A DNA stretch of 64,000 nucleotides from Arboricoccus pini (lineage in GTDB: Bacteria; Pseudomonadota; Alphaproteobacteria; Geminicoccales; Geminicoccaceae), in the NCBI RefSeq assembly GCF_900187945.1, contig NZ_FYEH01000015.1, positions 23,608 to 87,607 of the forward strand. Direction: 5' to 3'. How positions within the stretch are numbered: position 1 is the first letter of the stretch; each line of letters starts with the position of its first letter. A program made the position numbers and the translations under genes. Of this stretch, positions 18,591-26,670 are shown piece by piece. The notes under the pieces are model-generated. The model was not told the origin of the DNA. It was given only the letters and a program-made list of their open reading frames with translations, and did no database searches.

Positions 18591-19784
18591 TCAAAGCGAC
18601 GCTAGGCTGTGTATGGCGTCCAGGAAACGGGCGATGTCGGCCTCGGTCGTGTAGGCATGCGGTGCCACGCGATTGCAGGTGCGGGGCGGTTCGAAATTGA
18701 GCCGCGTCGTCCGCCAATCAAGCGTGGCGATCGTGATGTCGGACTGAGCGAGCCTCGCCGTCACGGAAGAAGCCTCGTGATTGGCCAGTGCGAAGGTGAG
18801 GAAGGCCGGGCGATCCGCCTGCGCCTCCCAAACCTGGACCCCGGGGATGGCCTGCAGTCCCTGGCAGATCTGCGCCACCCTGGCATCGATCGCGGCCGCT
18901 ATCGCGGCGATGCCCCAGCTTTGCACATGCCGGATCGCGGCACCGAGCCCCAACCGGGCGGCCCAGGAAAACTCATAAGCCTCGAAACGGCGCGAGACGT
19001 CGCGGAGCGCATAGCCATCCCACCCAAAAGTGGTTCCGGCCAGCTGATCGATGATCGGCGGATCGCCCAGAATCTCCAAAGCTCGCGGCGAGAGTGCCAT
19101 CAATGCCTGGCCACGCGGACCGCGCAGCCATTTCCGGGCGGGCGCCACCAGAATATCGGCATTCAACGCCATCGCATCGACCGGGAAACGCCCGACCGCT
19201 TGCGCACCATCGACGAAGAAGAGGCACGAATCGGGGCGCGGCAGGGCACCCACGGCCTCTACGGGCTGCCGAAATCCCGTGGCACTTTCGACCACGGGCA
19301 TGCAGATCGCCTGCGTGCGCTCGTCGATGAGATGGCGGAGATGGTCGACGATGAGCTGTCCGTCCCGACCACGCTCGACGACCGCCACCTCGATGTCCTC
19401 TAGCTGGCGTCGACGCAGAATGTTGAGGACATTACTGCCCCATTCCCCGCGCGAGACGATGATCTTGGCGCCAGGAGACAGCCTGAGCGCATGGAAGGCC
19501 ATGGCCCAGAGGCGGCCTGAAGTTTCGCCAAAGGCGATCTCGTCGGGCATGCGGCCTAGCAGCTCGGCCACGGCCTCACGGACGGGTTCGATGCGAACAG
19601 CGGCATGCGCCATCGCCGCGTGGGGCCCCTTGAGCAGCTCGAGATCGAGCTGCTCAGCCACAGCCTGCTGCACGGCGCGTGGCTGCAACCCGGCGCTGGC
19701 GGCGTTGAGATGCACACCAACTGCTGCCGCCGGCGTCGCCGCGCGAAATGCCTTCAGGTTAAGCCAATCCTCATTCCCAGCCAT
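18591..19784 (-). CDS. Class V aminotransferase-fold PLP enzyme
   Basis: 397 aa from ATG 19784 (AAGGGGGAG eight bases upstream). Fold type I class V: HLNAASAGLQPRAV near residue 25, FGETSGRLWAMAF near 85, SLCLFFVDGAQAVGRFP-like PLP-binding Asp near 192, and the Schiff-base lysine K218 in ILVAPARKWLRGPRG. It resembles isopenicillin N epimerase/selenocysteine lyase-like proteins rather than IscS (no active-site Cys loop seen). The substrate is unknown. It is convergent with poxB. Confidence 0.85.
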   Translation of the reverse strand: MAGNEDWLNLKAFRAATPAAAVGVHLNAASAGLQPRAVQQAVAEQLDLELLKGPHAAMAHAAVRIEPVREAVAELLGRMPDEIAFGETSGRLWAMAFHALRLSPGAKIIVSRGEWGSNVLNILRRRQLEDIEVAVVERGRDGQLIVDHLRHLIDERTQAICMPVVESATGFRQPVEAVGALPRPDSCLFFVDGAQAVGRFPVDAMALNADILVAPARKWLRGPRGQALMALSPRALEILGDPPIIDQLAGTTFGWDGYALRDVSRRFEAYEFSWAARLGLGAAIRHVQSWGIAAIAAAIDARVAQICQGLQAIPGVQVWEAQADRPAFLTFALANHEASSVTARLAQSDITIATLDWRTTRLNFEPPRTCNRVAPHAYTTEADIARFLDAIHSLASL

Positions 19785-19936
19785 GGTCGGGCTCCCCCTT
19801 CCCGCCAGGAGGAAGCCAGGAAAACGCGCGGTCGACAATAGCCGCAATGGGGGCTACGGCCGGCCGAAATAGAGGAGCGCTCCGGCCGGCGGCCCGCTGC
19901 AGGTGGCCGATGCCAGCTGCGACCGAGGCCCGTTCC

Positions 19937-20425
19937 TCAGGTCTGCTTGAGGACCCGGGTCAAACCCTTCAATCCGGCGGTATAGACATCGGTGACGGCT
20001 TTGATGGCGTCCGCCTCGGAGGCGCCCTTGGGGTCGAACTTGCTGGTCCAGACGACCTCGCAACCATCGTCGTCCCAGCCGACCTTTATGCTGGAAACAT
20101 AATTCTGGACGGGTAGCGGACTTTCGAGAATCTTGTAGGTCAGCGTCGTCGTCTTGTCGTCGGCGCTGACCAGTTGTTCGACGAACTTGGCGCCGTCCTG
20201 AGTCGTTAAGGTACGGACCGTAGCACCGTCCTTGGTGCTCAGTTCGCAGCTTTTGATACCCGGATGCCATGTCGAGATCGAGCAGAAATCCTTGATTACC
20301 GCCCATGCCTGTTCCGGCGTCGAACCATACTCGCGGCGCTTGCGCACATCTGCGGCGTCCGCTTCAGCGGCCATGGCGAAGGTGAAAGCGGCCGCCATCA
20401 GGCCTAGGGCGAGTTTGCGCGGCAT
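19937..20425 (-). CDS. Exported SRPBCC family protein
   Basis: 162 aa with a signal peptide (MPRKLALGLMAAAFTFAMAAEADA). The mature part has the START/SRPBCC (polyketide cyclase-like) pattern: STPEQAWAVIKDFCSISTWHPGIKSCEL, TYKILESPLPVQNYVSSIKV and a C-terminal helix YTAGLKGLTRVLKQ. Such proteins bind hydrophobic or small ligands in a deep cavity; periplasmic members include MxaD-like proteins. The two cysteines (CSISTW and KSCEL) could pair after export. It is a single gene with a decayed gene directly upstream. Confidence 0.85.
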   Translation of the reverse strand: MPRKLALGLMAAAFTFAMAAEADAADVRKRREYGSTPEQAWAVIKDFCSISTWHPGIKSCELSTKDGATVRTLTTQDGAKFVEQLVSADDKTTTLTYKILESPLPVQNYVSSIKVGWDDDGCEVVWTSKFDPKGASEADAIKAVTDVYTAGLKGLTRVLKQT

Positions 20426-20456
20426 CCAATGCCTCCCATAAGATAAATCCTATGGG

Positions 20457-21552
20457 CTAGCAAAGCGCTCGATCCACGGCAGAATCAAGGGGGTAACCAC
20501 CCCTTCCCTTCCCCTTGCCGACATGGCGCAGATTGATATCGCGAATCGCCCGCGCCGCCTCGTCGTAGAGGAATGGAAGGGACGCGCAGCGCCGCCCCCC
20601 CCCGGGTGGCCGGCAGCGCCTCGTGGGGCATCGAGCAGGAAATCACGATGCCACCTCCTGTTGGCGGCCGGTAGGTTTGTTGAACGAATTCCGCCAAGCG
20701 GGGTTCGCCTCCCTAGAATCCCTCGGCATTCAGGTTGACGGAGACGGCAAATCGTCAATCGGAAGTGCCAAGCGTAGTGTTGTCGCGGAGGGTGTTGAAA
20801 TGCCGCCGGGCGGCGGCGTATCATGATATGCCGCATCGCTCCATACAGGTGACGCCGCGCTGGTGTGATTTCGCGATCGCCGGCACCACACGGCGGATAG
20901 AACGCTCCCGGATAGCAGCCTTCAGTTGAAGTTGCTCGATGGACCAGTCGCGACGGACTTTGTACTGCCGATCGGTGATCTCAACCGTGCGACCAGCCAC
21001 ATCGCGCTTGAAGCCGCTGGGCCTGCCGCCATGCCGCTCATAGGCGGCGATCAGCTCCCGGCAGATACGCGGCCCGCGGATATGCGGGATGATCAGCACG
21101 AGCGGGTCCCCAACGACTCTTCCGAGTCGTTGGGGATGCGGCCGCGCGCGCAGTAAGGCAAAGATCAGTGCCGCGTGGGTTGCAGGCTCACCCGCAACCA
21201 AGCCGATTACCTGCTGGCGCGGCGAGACGATATTCGAGACCGCCCTGTTTCCCCTTCCCCGGACAACATAGTGGCGGGCAATCGCACCGTCGTCCAGGAA
21301 CACCTTGATGCCCGCAAGCAGGGCGTCCAAGAGCGAGCTGGTGGACTCGTTTGGATCAGTAACGACGAAGAGCGCAGCACCCAGACCGTCGAAGACGCGT
21401 TTGGCCGACAGGTCGGCCAGCAACGCCGCGCCCGCCGATGACGTGAAGCCATTGAAGAAAGTCAGCACCAGATAACGCCCCTCGGCCGACTCGAAGTAGC
21501 AATCCGGGTCGACGTAGAAAAACGGCGCCGGTTCGCCAGTTCTGACGGCCAT
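20457..21552 (-). pseudogene. Redoxin/2OG-Fe(II) oxygenase fusion gene, multiply disrupted
   Basis: The frame opens at 21552 with a peroxiredoxin-like N-terminus (MAVRTGEPAPFFYVDPDC, YLVLTFFNGF) and a prolyl-4-hydroxylase-type linker (RICRELIAAYERHGG, RTVEITDRQYKVRRDW). After MERCGIS comes a TGA, then the same frame continues HFNTLRDNTTLGTSD, TGA, RFAVSVNLNAEGF, TAG, GGEPRLAEF and the oxygenase end YRPPTGGGIVISCSMPHEALPATRGG. A C9/G9 run at 20595-20603 then shifts the frame; the true ending SLPFLYDEAARAIRDINLRHVGK continues in the next frame to TAG 20457-20459. The first iron-ligand His of the HxD pair is also Leu. So there are three stops, one frameshift and a lost ligand: clearly a pseudogene. 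Confidence 0.88.
21108..21135. repeat. Perfect 12-base hairpin inside the oxygenase pseudogene
   Basis: CCCCAACGACTC (21108-21119), loop TTCC, GAGTCGTTGGGG (21124-21135). No T-run follows on either strand. In the old reading frame it encodes PQRLGRVVGDP. Confidence 0.75.
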
Positions 21553-21676
21553 GTCGATCCCCGAGCGATACCATCAGTAACGTTTCCGGCGACGCGGATA
21601 ACCCGCGGGATACCGCTTTTCGCCTTGTTCGGAGGATGATCGCGACAAACCAGCGTGTTGTTGGACGTCCGGTGCG

Positions 21677-21698
21677 CCTTGCCCTAGACTTGGCAAGG
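21677..21698. repeat. Inverted repeat upstream of the orphan parB
   Basis: CCTTGCC (21677-21683), eight-base spacer, GGCAAGG (21692-21698). It lies 150 bases before the parB start in a 296-base gap and may be an operator or the end of an old transcription unit. Confidence 0.35.
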
Positions 21699-21848
21699 GA
21701 ACGGTAGGTTGAACGACGAAAATGGACCGCCGGGCCTGGGAAGGTCGAGGACGGATATCGACATCGTGTCGCTGCCGCGCGGTAGCATCGCGAAAGATTG
21801 GAGTCGCTCCTTGGGTAAAATGGCTTCTTTGGACGATAGGGAGGCTTG

Positions 21849-22688
21849 ATGGCGCAGCGGACGACGACGGTGAAGGCAAGCGGTCGAGCGGTGCGGTCGA
21901 CGAAAAAGGCCGCGGAGGGGCCAGCATCGGTCAGCGAGGTGGCGATCGCCAGCATCGATCCCCATCCCAATCAACCTCGACGGCATATCGATGAGGAAGC
22001 CCTCAAGGAGCTGGCGCGCTCGATTGAGGCGCATGGACTCTTGCAGCCGATCGTCCTGCAGCGCATCGGCGATCGGTATCAGCTGATTGCGGGGTCAAGG
22101 CGGCTCGCAGCGCATGGCCGGCTCGGTCGGACACGCGTTCCAGCCGTCATCCTGCCGGATGCCGATTCCGATACCATGGCGATGGTCGAGAATCTCCATC
22201 GCCGCGACCTTACGCCCATTGAGGAGGCCGAGGGCCTGGCGTGGCTCAAGCGCCAGCGGCGCCTGACACTGGCCCAGATGCACGCTTTGGTCGGCAAGAG
22301 CGTCTCCTACCTTTCCGAAATCGTCGGCATCGCCAATCTTCCACGCGCCATTCTCGACGAGGCCCGGGCGCGGGAGAGTGCGGGAAAGCCAGTGCCGCGC
22401 GGAACGCTGGTCGAGATTTCGCGCATCAAGGACAAGACGGAACAGGCGCGCACATGGCGCAAAGTCGTCTCCAGTGAGGGCGGCAAACGTGATGCCGCCC
22501 GCGCGGCCAGACGCCCGGACCGGAAACCCACCGCCGGCGCCAACTCCCCATTAGCTTACGTACGCGACGTCGACCGCTTTCGTGTATCGCTAAAAACCAT
22601 CGATCTGCGTGGAAAGTCTGGGGCTCATCTGCGCACCTCGCTCAAGGCGCTGCGGGATCAGATCGATCGGGTCCTGGCCGGCGACTGA
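21849..22688 (+). CDS. ParB/Spo0J-family partition protein (without adjacent parA partner)
   Basis: 279 aa; ATG 21849 with GGGAGG five bases upstream. N-terminal CTP-binding domain: IDPHPNQPRRHIDEEALKELARSIEAHGLLQPIVL, the GxRRxxA box as GSRRLAAHGRLG, and MVENLHRRDLTPIEEAEG. The central helix-turn-helix follows (LTLAQMHALVGKSVSYLSEIVGI). It differs from the RepB-like protein encoded convergently at 22739 and more resembles chromosomal ParB. It may load on the parS-like palindrome 39 bases after its stop codon. Confidence 0.92.
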   Translation: MAQRTTTVKASGRAVRSTKKAAEGPASVSEVAIASIDPHPNQPRRHIDEEALKELARSIEAHGLLQPIVLQRIGDRYQLIAGSRRLAAHGRLGRTRVPAVILPDADSDTMAMVENLHRRDLTPIEEAEGLAWLKRQRRLTLAQMHALVGKSVSYLSEIVGIANLPRAILDEARARESAGKPVPRGTLVEISRIKDKTEQARTWRKVVSSEGGKRDAARAARRPDRKPTAGANSPLAYVRDVDRFRVSLKTIDLRGKSGAHLRTSLKALRDQIDRVLAGD

Positions 22689-22694
22689 GGGCTC

Positions 22695-22710
22695 TTGGAC
22701 TCTTGCTTCC
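22695..22710 (+). repeat. Isolated iteron copy between the two parB genes
   Basis: TTGGACTCTTGCTTCC is an exact copy of the best iteron at 25345-25360, 2.65 kb away from it and outside the main array. It sits seven bases after the parB stop and 16 bases before the parS-like palindrome. Confidence 0.75.
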
Positions 22711-22726
22711 TTGTCCGCACGGCGAC

Positions 22727-22747
22727 GGTGTTTAACAGTTAAACACC
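22727..22747. promoter_or_regulatory. parS-like centromere candidate
   Basis: Perfect palindrome: GGTGTTTAAC, central A, GTTAAACACC. Ignoring the central base, its core TGTTTAAC/GTTAAACA matches the canonical chromosomal parS TGTTTCAC/GTGAAACA at 14 of 16 positions. It lies in the 50-base gap between two convergent parB genes and overlaps the repB stop codon. Function as a partition site is inferred from position and similarity. Confidence 0.65.
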
Positions 22748-23752
22748 CAGCGCCTTGTGCAGGGCAGCCACGACACCGTCGATCTCAGCCGGCGCCAGCG
22801 ATGCAGCAAAATCGATACTGACACCACCGTCCGCGCGCTCGCGTCGCCAAGCCAGCGGCTTGCCCCCTCGCCTGACCAACACTTTACGCGTCCGCCTGTC
22901 ATCATCTTCAGCGGCCGGACGCAAAAGGGCCAGCACTTGGCGGGCCCGCCCATCAGGCGAAGATGCGGGCCGAACGCTACCCCATGCCGACAGCACACGT
23001 TCCTCAGCGGCTGGCCCACCCAACACTTGAGCCAACTCCTCGAGCAAGCGCATGCTGAAGCCGCGCGGGTCACCTATCAGCTCCTCCAGCGCCGGCGAAA
23101 ATAGCGGGAGGCGCATGAGACGACTGACATACCCAGCAGAAATTCCAAGTGTTTCGGCAAGAGCGCGCACCGAAAGCTTCTCCGCCATCGCCAGCTGGCG
23201 GACGAAGGCACCCCGCTCGTAGAGGCTCAGTTGCTCCCGTTCCTGATTCTCGCGCACCATGACACGAAGAAGCTCGGCATCGTCGAGGACCTTGACGCGC
23301 GCCTTGATCTGCAGACCGAGCTGTCGGCAAGCCTCCCGTCGCCGCCTGCCGTAGGCGATCTCGTAGCGTCCGGACTCGCTCGGATGCGGTCGGACGAGGA
23401 TGGGTTGATCCTGGCCGTTGAGCCTGATGCTCTCGCGTAGCGCGACGAACGCTTCGTCGGCGAAGGCATGCCGCGTACGATCAGATGGAAAGCGATCGCC
23501 AATCACAGCCGGATCGAGAAGCAGGTCGGCGCCACCGTCCTGGCGGAGCTGCGACAGCTCGCTCCGGAGTGTGGCGTTCTCCTCGACCAGGTTTTGACGT
23601 TGCTCGCGCAGGAAGACCCCAGGCGCCCCGCCGCTGGCGATCACACCCACCTCGCGCCTAGGCGCCGGATCCTCGCTGGGCGCCCGTGGCGTCCCTCCAT
23701 AGATGCTGGCCAGCCCCGCCCGCAGATCCTTGGGTCGCTTAGGCTTAGTCAT
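22739..23752 (-). CDS. ParB/RepB-family plasmid partition protein
   Basis: 337 aa. The N-terminus (MTKPKRPKDLRAGLASIYGG) is the short ParA-interacting type of RepB. A coiled-coil-like stretch follows (REQRQNLVEENATLRSELSQLRQ). The CTP/ParB box reads ESIRLNGQDQPILVRP, YGRRRREACRQLG, MVRENQEREQLSLYERG, and the helix-turn-helix LSVRALAETLGISAGYVSRLMRLP follows. The start overlaps the parA end by eight bases, so the two are co-translated. With ParA it should segregate this replicon. Confidence 0.93.
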   Translation of the reverse strand: MTKPKRPKDLRAGLASIYGGTPRAPSEDPAPRREVGVIASGGAPGVFLREQRQNLVEENATLRSELSQLRQDGGADLLLDPAVIGDRFPSDRTRHAFADEAFVALRESIRLNGQDQPILVRPHPSESGRYEIAYGRRRREACRQLGLQIKARVKVLDDAELLRVMVRENQEREQLSLYERGAFVRQLAMAEKLSVRALAETLGISAGYVSRLMRLPLFSPALEELIGDPRGFSMRLLEELAQVLGGPAAEERVLSAWGSVRPASSPDGRARQVLALLRPAAEDDDRRTRKVLVRRGGKPLAWRRERADGGVSIDFAASLAPAEIDGVVAALHKALGV

Positions 23753-24992
23753 GAGCGCCTCCGCGCGTTAGCGTGCTGGCAGAGGGCAGGGCATGGGGCG
23801 AACCCTTACGTCCCCAAGCCTGCCAGAGCGTCGATTCAAGATCGAAGCAAAGCCTGTCAAACGCTTCAAGCGCCCGGTTATAGGCCCGCCGCCGACCTTC
23901 GTCGGGTTCATATTCGTAGAGCGTCTGCCATTGTGCGTTGGCGTGGCCTAAAGCGGCCGTTTGCAGCATCGGCGTGCGCAACACCCAGTCCGGCATACGG
24001 GCCAACAGCCAATGATGGCATTGCGCCTGGGCCGCCTGAGTCGGGTCGAACCTGTTGATGACGAGCTTGACGAAATCGAGGCCGATGCCCTCCTCGCCCA
24101 GGCCGAATTGCGGCAACTGCTCCAAGAGGAAGGAAGAAAAGCGAAAAAATTCGCCCATGCTGGCGATGTCCAACTGGCTCATGGTTACCGGCACGAAGAT
24201 GCCGGTAGCCGCCAGGAGGGCATTCAATGTCGTCATGCCCAGATCCGGCCGACAATCCAGGAGCACGACGTCATAGTTCTCCTTCACGTCACGCAGGGCG
24301 TCGCGAAGATAGAGATGGATGGGTCGGGGCTCCAGCTTGGCGCGACCAGCGATCTCGAAATCGGTGAGGGCCAGAGCCAAGTTCGCTGGCACCAGATCGA
24401 GGCCCGGCCAATAGGTCGGCCGGACGATCTCCGCCATCGTCCGCTGGCCGCCTACCACGCCATAGAAGGTTGCGTCATCCTCCACCTCCGCTGCCGGATT
24501 GAGGCCAAAGAGCGTGGTCGCCGATGCCTGCGGATCGAGATCGAGCACGAGAACCCGATAGCCCCGGAGAGCCAGATATTGGGCAAAATGAACGGCCAGC
24601 GTCGTCTTACCGGTACCTCCCTTGAAGATCATCGAAGCCACGACTTGAACGGTCTCGCCCTCGACCCGTCCTGGCAATAAACGCCGCTTACGGCCACCGG
24701 CTGCGGCTGCGGCTGCAGCCTGCTTCCGCAGCGTCGCCATCTCCTCAGCGGTAAGCAAGAGTCCACCCCTGGAGCCACTACGCCCGTTCTCCGCGCCTAA
24801 GCCATGCTCGGCGCATAGTGCGCGCAGGGTAGGGACGGAGACGCCGATCCAACGCGCTGCTTCCCGCAAGGAGAACGAGCGGAGTGTCTTGCGGGCATCG
24901 GGCTCGTAGACGACCTCGAGGATGTTCTTTTGCAGGTCGCCGACCGCGTCAGCGAGTTCCTGGAGATCCTGGGCAGGATTCTTGAGTGCCAT
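23745..24992 (-). CDS. ParA/RepA-family partition ATPase
   Basis: 415 aa. An N-terminal MerR-like helix-turn-helix (SLREAARWIGVSVPTLRALCAEHGL, residues about 40-65) implies autoregulation. The ATPase core has the deviant Walker A FKGGTGKTT near residue 125, LVLDLDPQASATTLFG, and DVVLLDCRPDLGMTTLNAL. This length and layout match plasmid-type ParA rather than chromosomal Soj. It drives segregation with RepB and is transcribed away from the origin and repA. Confidence 0.95.
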   Translation of the reverse strand: MALKNPAQDLQELADAVGDLQKNILEVVYEPDARKTLRSFSLREAARWIGVSVPTLRALCAEHGLGAENGRSGSRGGLLLTAEEMATLRKQAAAAAAAGGRKRRLLPGRVEGETVQVVASMIFKGGTGKTTLAVHFAQYLALRGYRVLVLDLDPQASATTLFGLNPAAEVEDDATFYGVVGGQRTMAEIVRPTYWPGLDLVPANLALALTDFEIAGRAKLEPRPIHLYLRDALRDVKENYDVVLLDCRPDLGMTTLNALLAATGIFVPVTMSQLDIASMGEFFRFSSFLLEQLPQFGLGEEGIGLDFVKLVINRFDPTQAAQAQCHHWLLARMPDWVLRTPMLQTAALGHANAQWQTLYEYEPDEGRRRAYNRALEAFDRLCFDLESTLWQAWGRKGSPHALPSASTLTRGGAHD

Positions 24993-25016
24993 TGACGGTC
25001 TTCAACTCACTCGCTT

Positions 25017-25030
25017 GGCCCTAAGGGGCC
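25017..25030. promoter_or_regulatory. Inverted repeat upstream of parA
   Basis: GGCCC, spacer TAAG, GGGCC, 25 bases upstream of the parA start: a plausible site for ParA autoregulation through its N-terminal helix-turn-helix. Confidence 0.35.
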
Positions 25031-25165
25031 TAAATGGCTGTCGGATAACCATCCCATAAACTGAAAACAGGATAAAAACGAGCCGTTTTAGGAAAATAGC
25101 TTGTAGATCCTCATGTTTTTCGTTAACTCGCGAAAGGCTCGATATATGGATCCTTCCATGACGCG

Positions 25166-25572
25166 TGGACTCTTGCTGCGACGAACGTGCCGACGAGAGG
25201 CATCCGGTTCCTTTTCCGTCAGCACGTTGGCCGAGGGGATCATTCATGACGCCCGGCCCGTTGGACTCCTGCTGCCATGAAGCGTTTCGAAAAACCAGCC
25301 TTTCCAAGGTGTCGGCGACATTCTCTCAGTCCTTTTCTCTTTGATTGGACTCTTGCTTCCACCAGGGAAAAGACGTCCGGGATGGGCTTGGGGTCTTGCT
25401 TCCAATGTGCATAAGCCGTGGACTCTTGCTTCCAGATGAGTTGCAATACTGGACTCTTGCTGCCGAATATTTGGATTCGTGCTGCAACCACCCTGATTTA
25501 TCCGTGGACTCCTGGTTCCCAAGCAAATATAAGAATCTAGTATATTATCTAGCTACTGCAGCCAGAGTCCAA
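25166..25572 (+). repeat. Replication origin with iteron array
   Basis: The 620-base gap before repA holds eight direct copies of a 16-base word, consensus TTGGACTCTTGCTTCC, with first bases at 25166 (partial), 25261, 25345, 25388, 25418, 25449, 25471 and 25504. One inverted copy lies at 25557-25572 in the repA leader. The distances between the GGACTC cores (96, 84, 43, 30, 31, 22, 33) are close to whole numbers of helical turns. AT-rich stretches flank the array at 25060-25125 and 25520-25555. Binding by the RepA protein encoded next is inferred from the standard iteron arrangement. Confidence 0.85.
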
Positions 25573-25612
25573 ACGATGCCGATCACCTGCAGGCCGTTCG
25601 AGGAAAAAGCCC

Positions 25613-26593
25613 ATGGGTAAGCTGCATGATCTCGTGCGCGTGCATGGGAGTGACCACGTAGTCGAAATGGCCCAGACAGAAAAAGCACGGCGCCTTGCGC
25701 GCATCGCGGCCGAGATCCTCGCCGAAGACACGCAGGAACTAGGCATCACCTATAGCGGTTTTTGCCTTACGGCGTTGCCGCACAAACGACTGCCTGACGA
25801 TCAGATATGGCAACGCAGTTCGCGTAACATCAGCCTTTTGATCGAGCCTACAAGAGTCCACGGCCAAGGTGACAATCGCTATATCGGCGTGCCCTACGGA
25901 TCGCGCGCTAGACTGATCCTACTCTATCTTCAAACCGAAGCTGTCCGTAACAATAGCCGTGAAGTCGAACTTGGTCGTTCGATGCGCGAATGGCTGCGGC
26001 GGATGGATATCGGTATCGGCGGCAAATCCTATAAGGACGTACGCGAACAGGCCTCGCGCATCAGCTCCTGTCGTCTGACCTTCAAATGGCATTCCGACGA
26101 TGGCAAGATCAGCGCCTGGGATCATGACCATATCATCAAAAGCGGCTTTGCCTTGCATGACCTCGCCGGCGACGATGCCCAAGGCTCGCTCTGGAACGAG
26201 ACGGTGCGGCTAGGCGAGACCTTTTTTGAGGAACTGCGTCGCCACCCAGTACCCATCTTCGAGCCTGCGATCCGCCATATCGCCAATCAGAGCCTGACAA
26301 TCGACATCTATATCTGGCTGGCCTATCGGCTGCATTCGCTGACCAAAGCCACGACCGTCTCTTGGCTCTCCATGAAGGAGCAGTTCGGCCCAGGCTATGC
26401 GAGCGTCAAGCCCTTCCGCCAACGCTTCCTTCAAGCACTCGAGATGGCCCTGGCCGTCTACCCGCAGGCGCGCGTCGACGCCTCGAGTAAAGGTCTCCTC
26501 TTGCATCCATCGCCATCTCCGATCGAGCGACGCAGCCTCGGTCTGGTGACGCGCGAGAGCAATACCTGTCTAGCGTCGCGCGAGATAGGCTGA
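25613..26593 (+). CDS. repA: Plasmid replication initiator (RepA_C family)
   Basis: 326 aa; GAGGAAA precedes ATG 25613. The central block GVPYGSRARLILLYLQTEAVRNNSREVELGRSMREWLRRMDI followed by GGKSYKDVREQASRISSCRLTF is the hallmark of the alphaproteobacterial RepA_C initiators. A second winged-helix-like region follows (HIANQSLTIDIYIWLAYRLHSL). It should bind the iterons just upstream and open the origin. The inverted iteron 41 bases before its start suggests autorepression. An 11-base inverted iteron fragment also occurs within the gene near 25851-25860. Confidence 0.92.
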   Translation: MGKLHDLVRVHGSDHVVEMAQTEKARRLARIAAEILAEDTQELGITYSGFCLTALPHKRLPDDQIWQRSSRNISLLIEPTRVHGQGDNRYIGVPYGSRARLILLYLQTEAVRNNSREVELGRSMREWLRRMDIGIGGKSYKDVREQASRISSCRLTFKWHSDDGKISAWDHDHIIKSGFALHDLAGDDAQGSLWNETVRLGETFFEELRRHPVPIFEPAIRHIANQSLTIDIYIWLAYRLHSLTKATTVSWLSMKEQFGPGYASVKPFRQRFLQALEMALAVYPQARVDASSKGLLLHPSPSPIERRSLGLVTRESNTCLASREIG

Positions 26594-26670
26594 TATTCCG
26601 GTCGGCGGCTAAGTTCTTCGACCTGTAGCACGGTTCGTGCTACATGAGTCCGGAAGCGGAGCGCTATCGC

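Noticed and set aside
24993..25612. CRISPR-like array
   Set aside because: The repeats are only 16 bases, variably spaced without spacer-sized units, and lie directly before a plasmid initiator gene; they are iterons.
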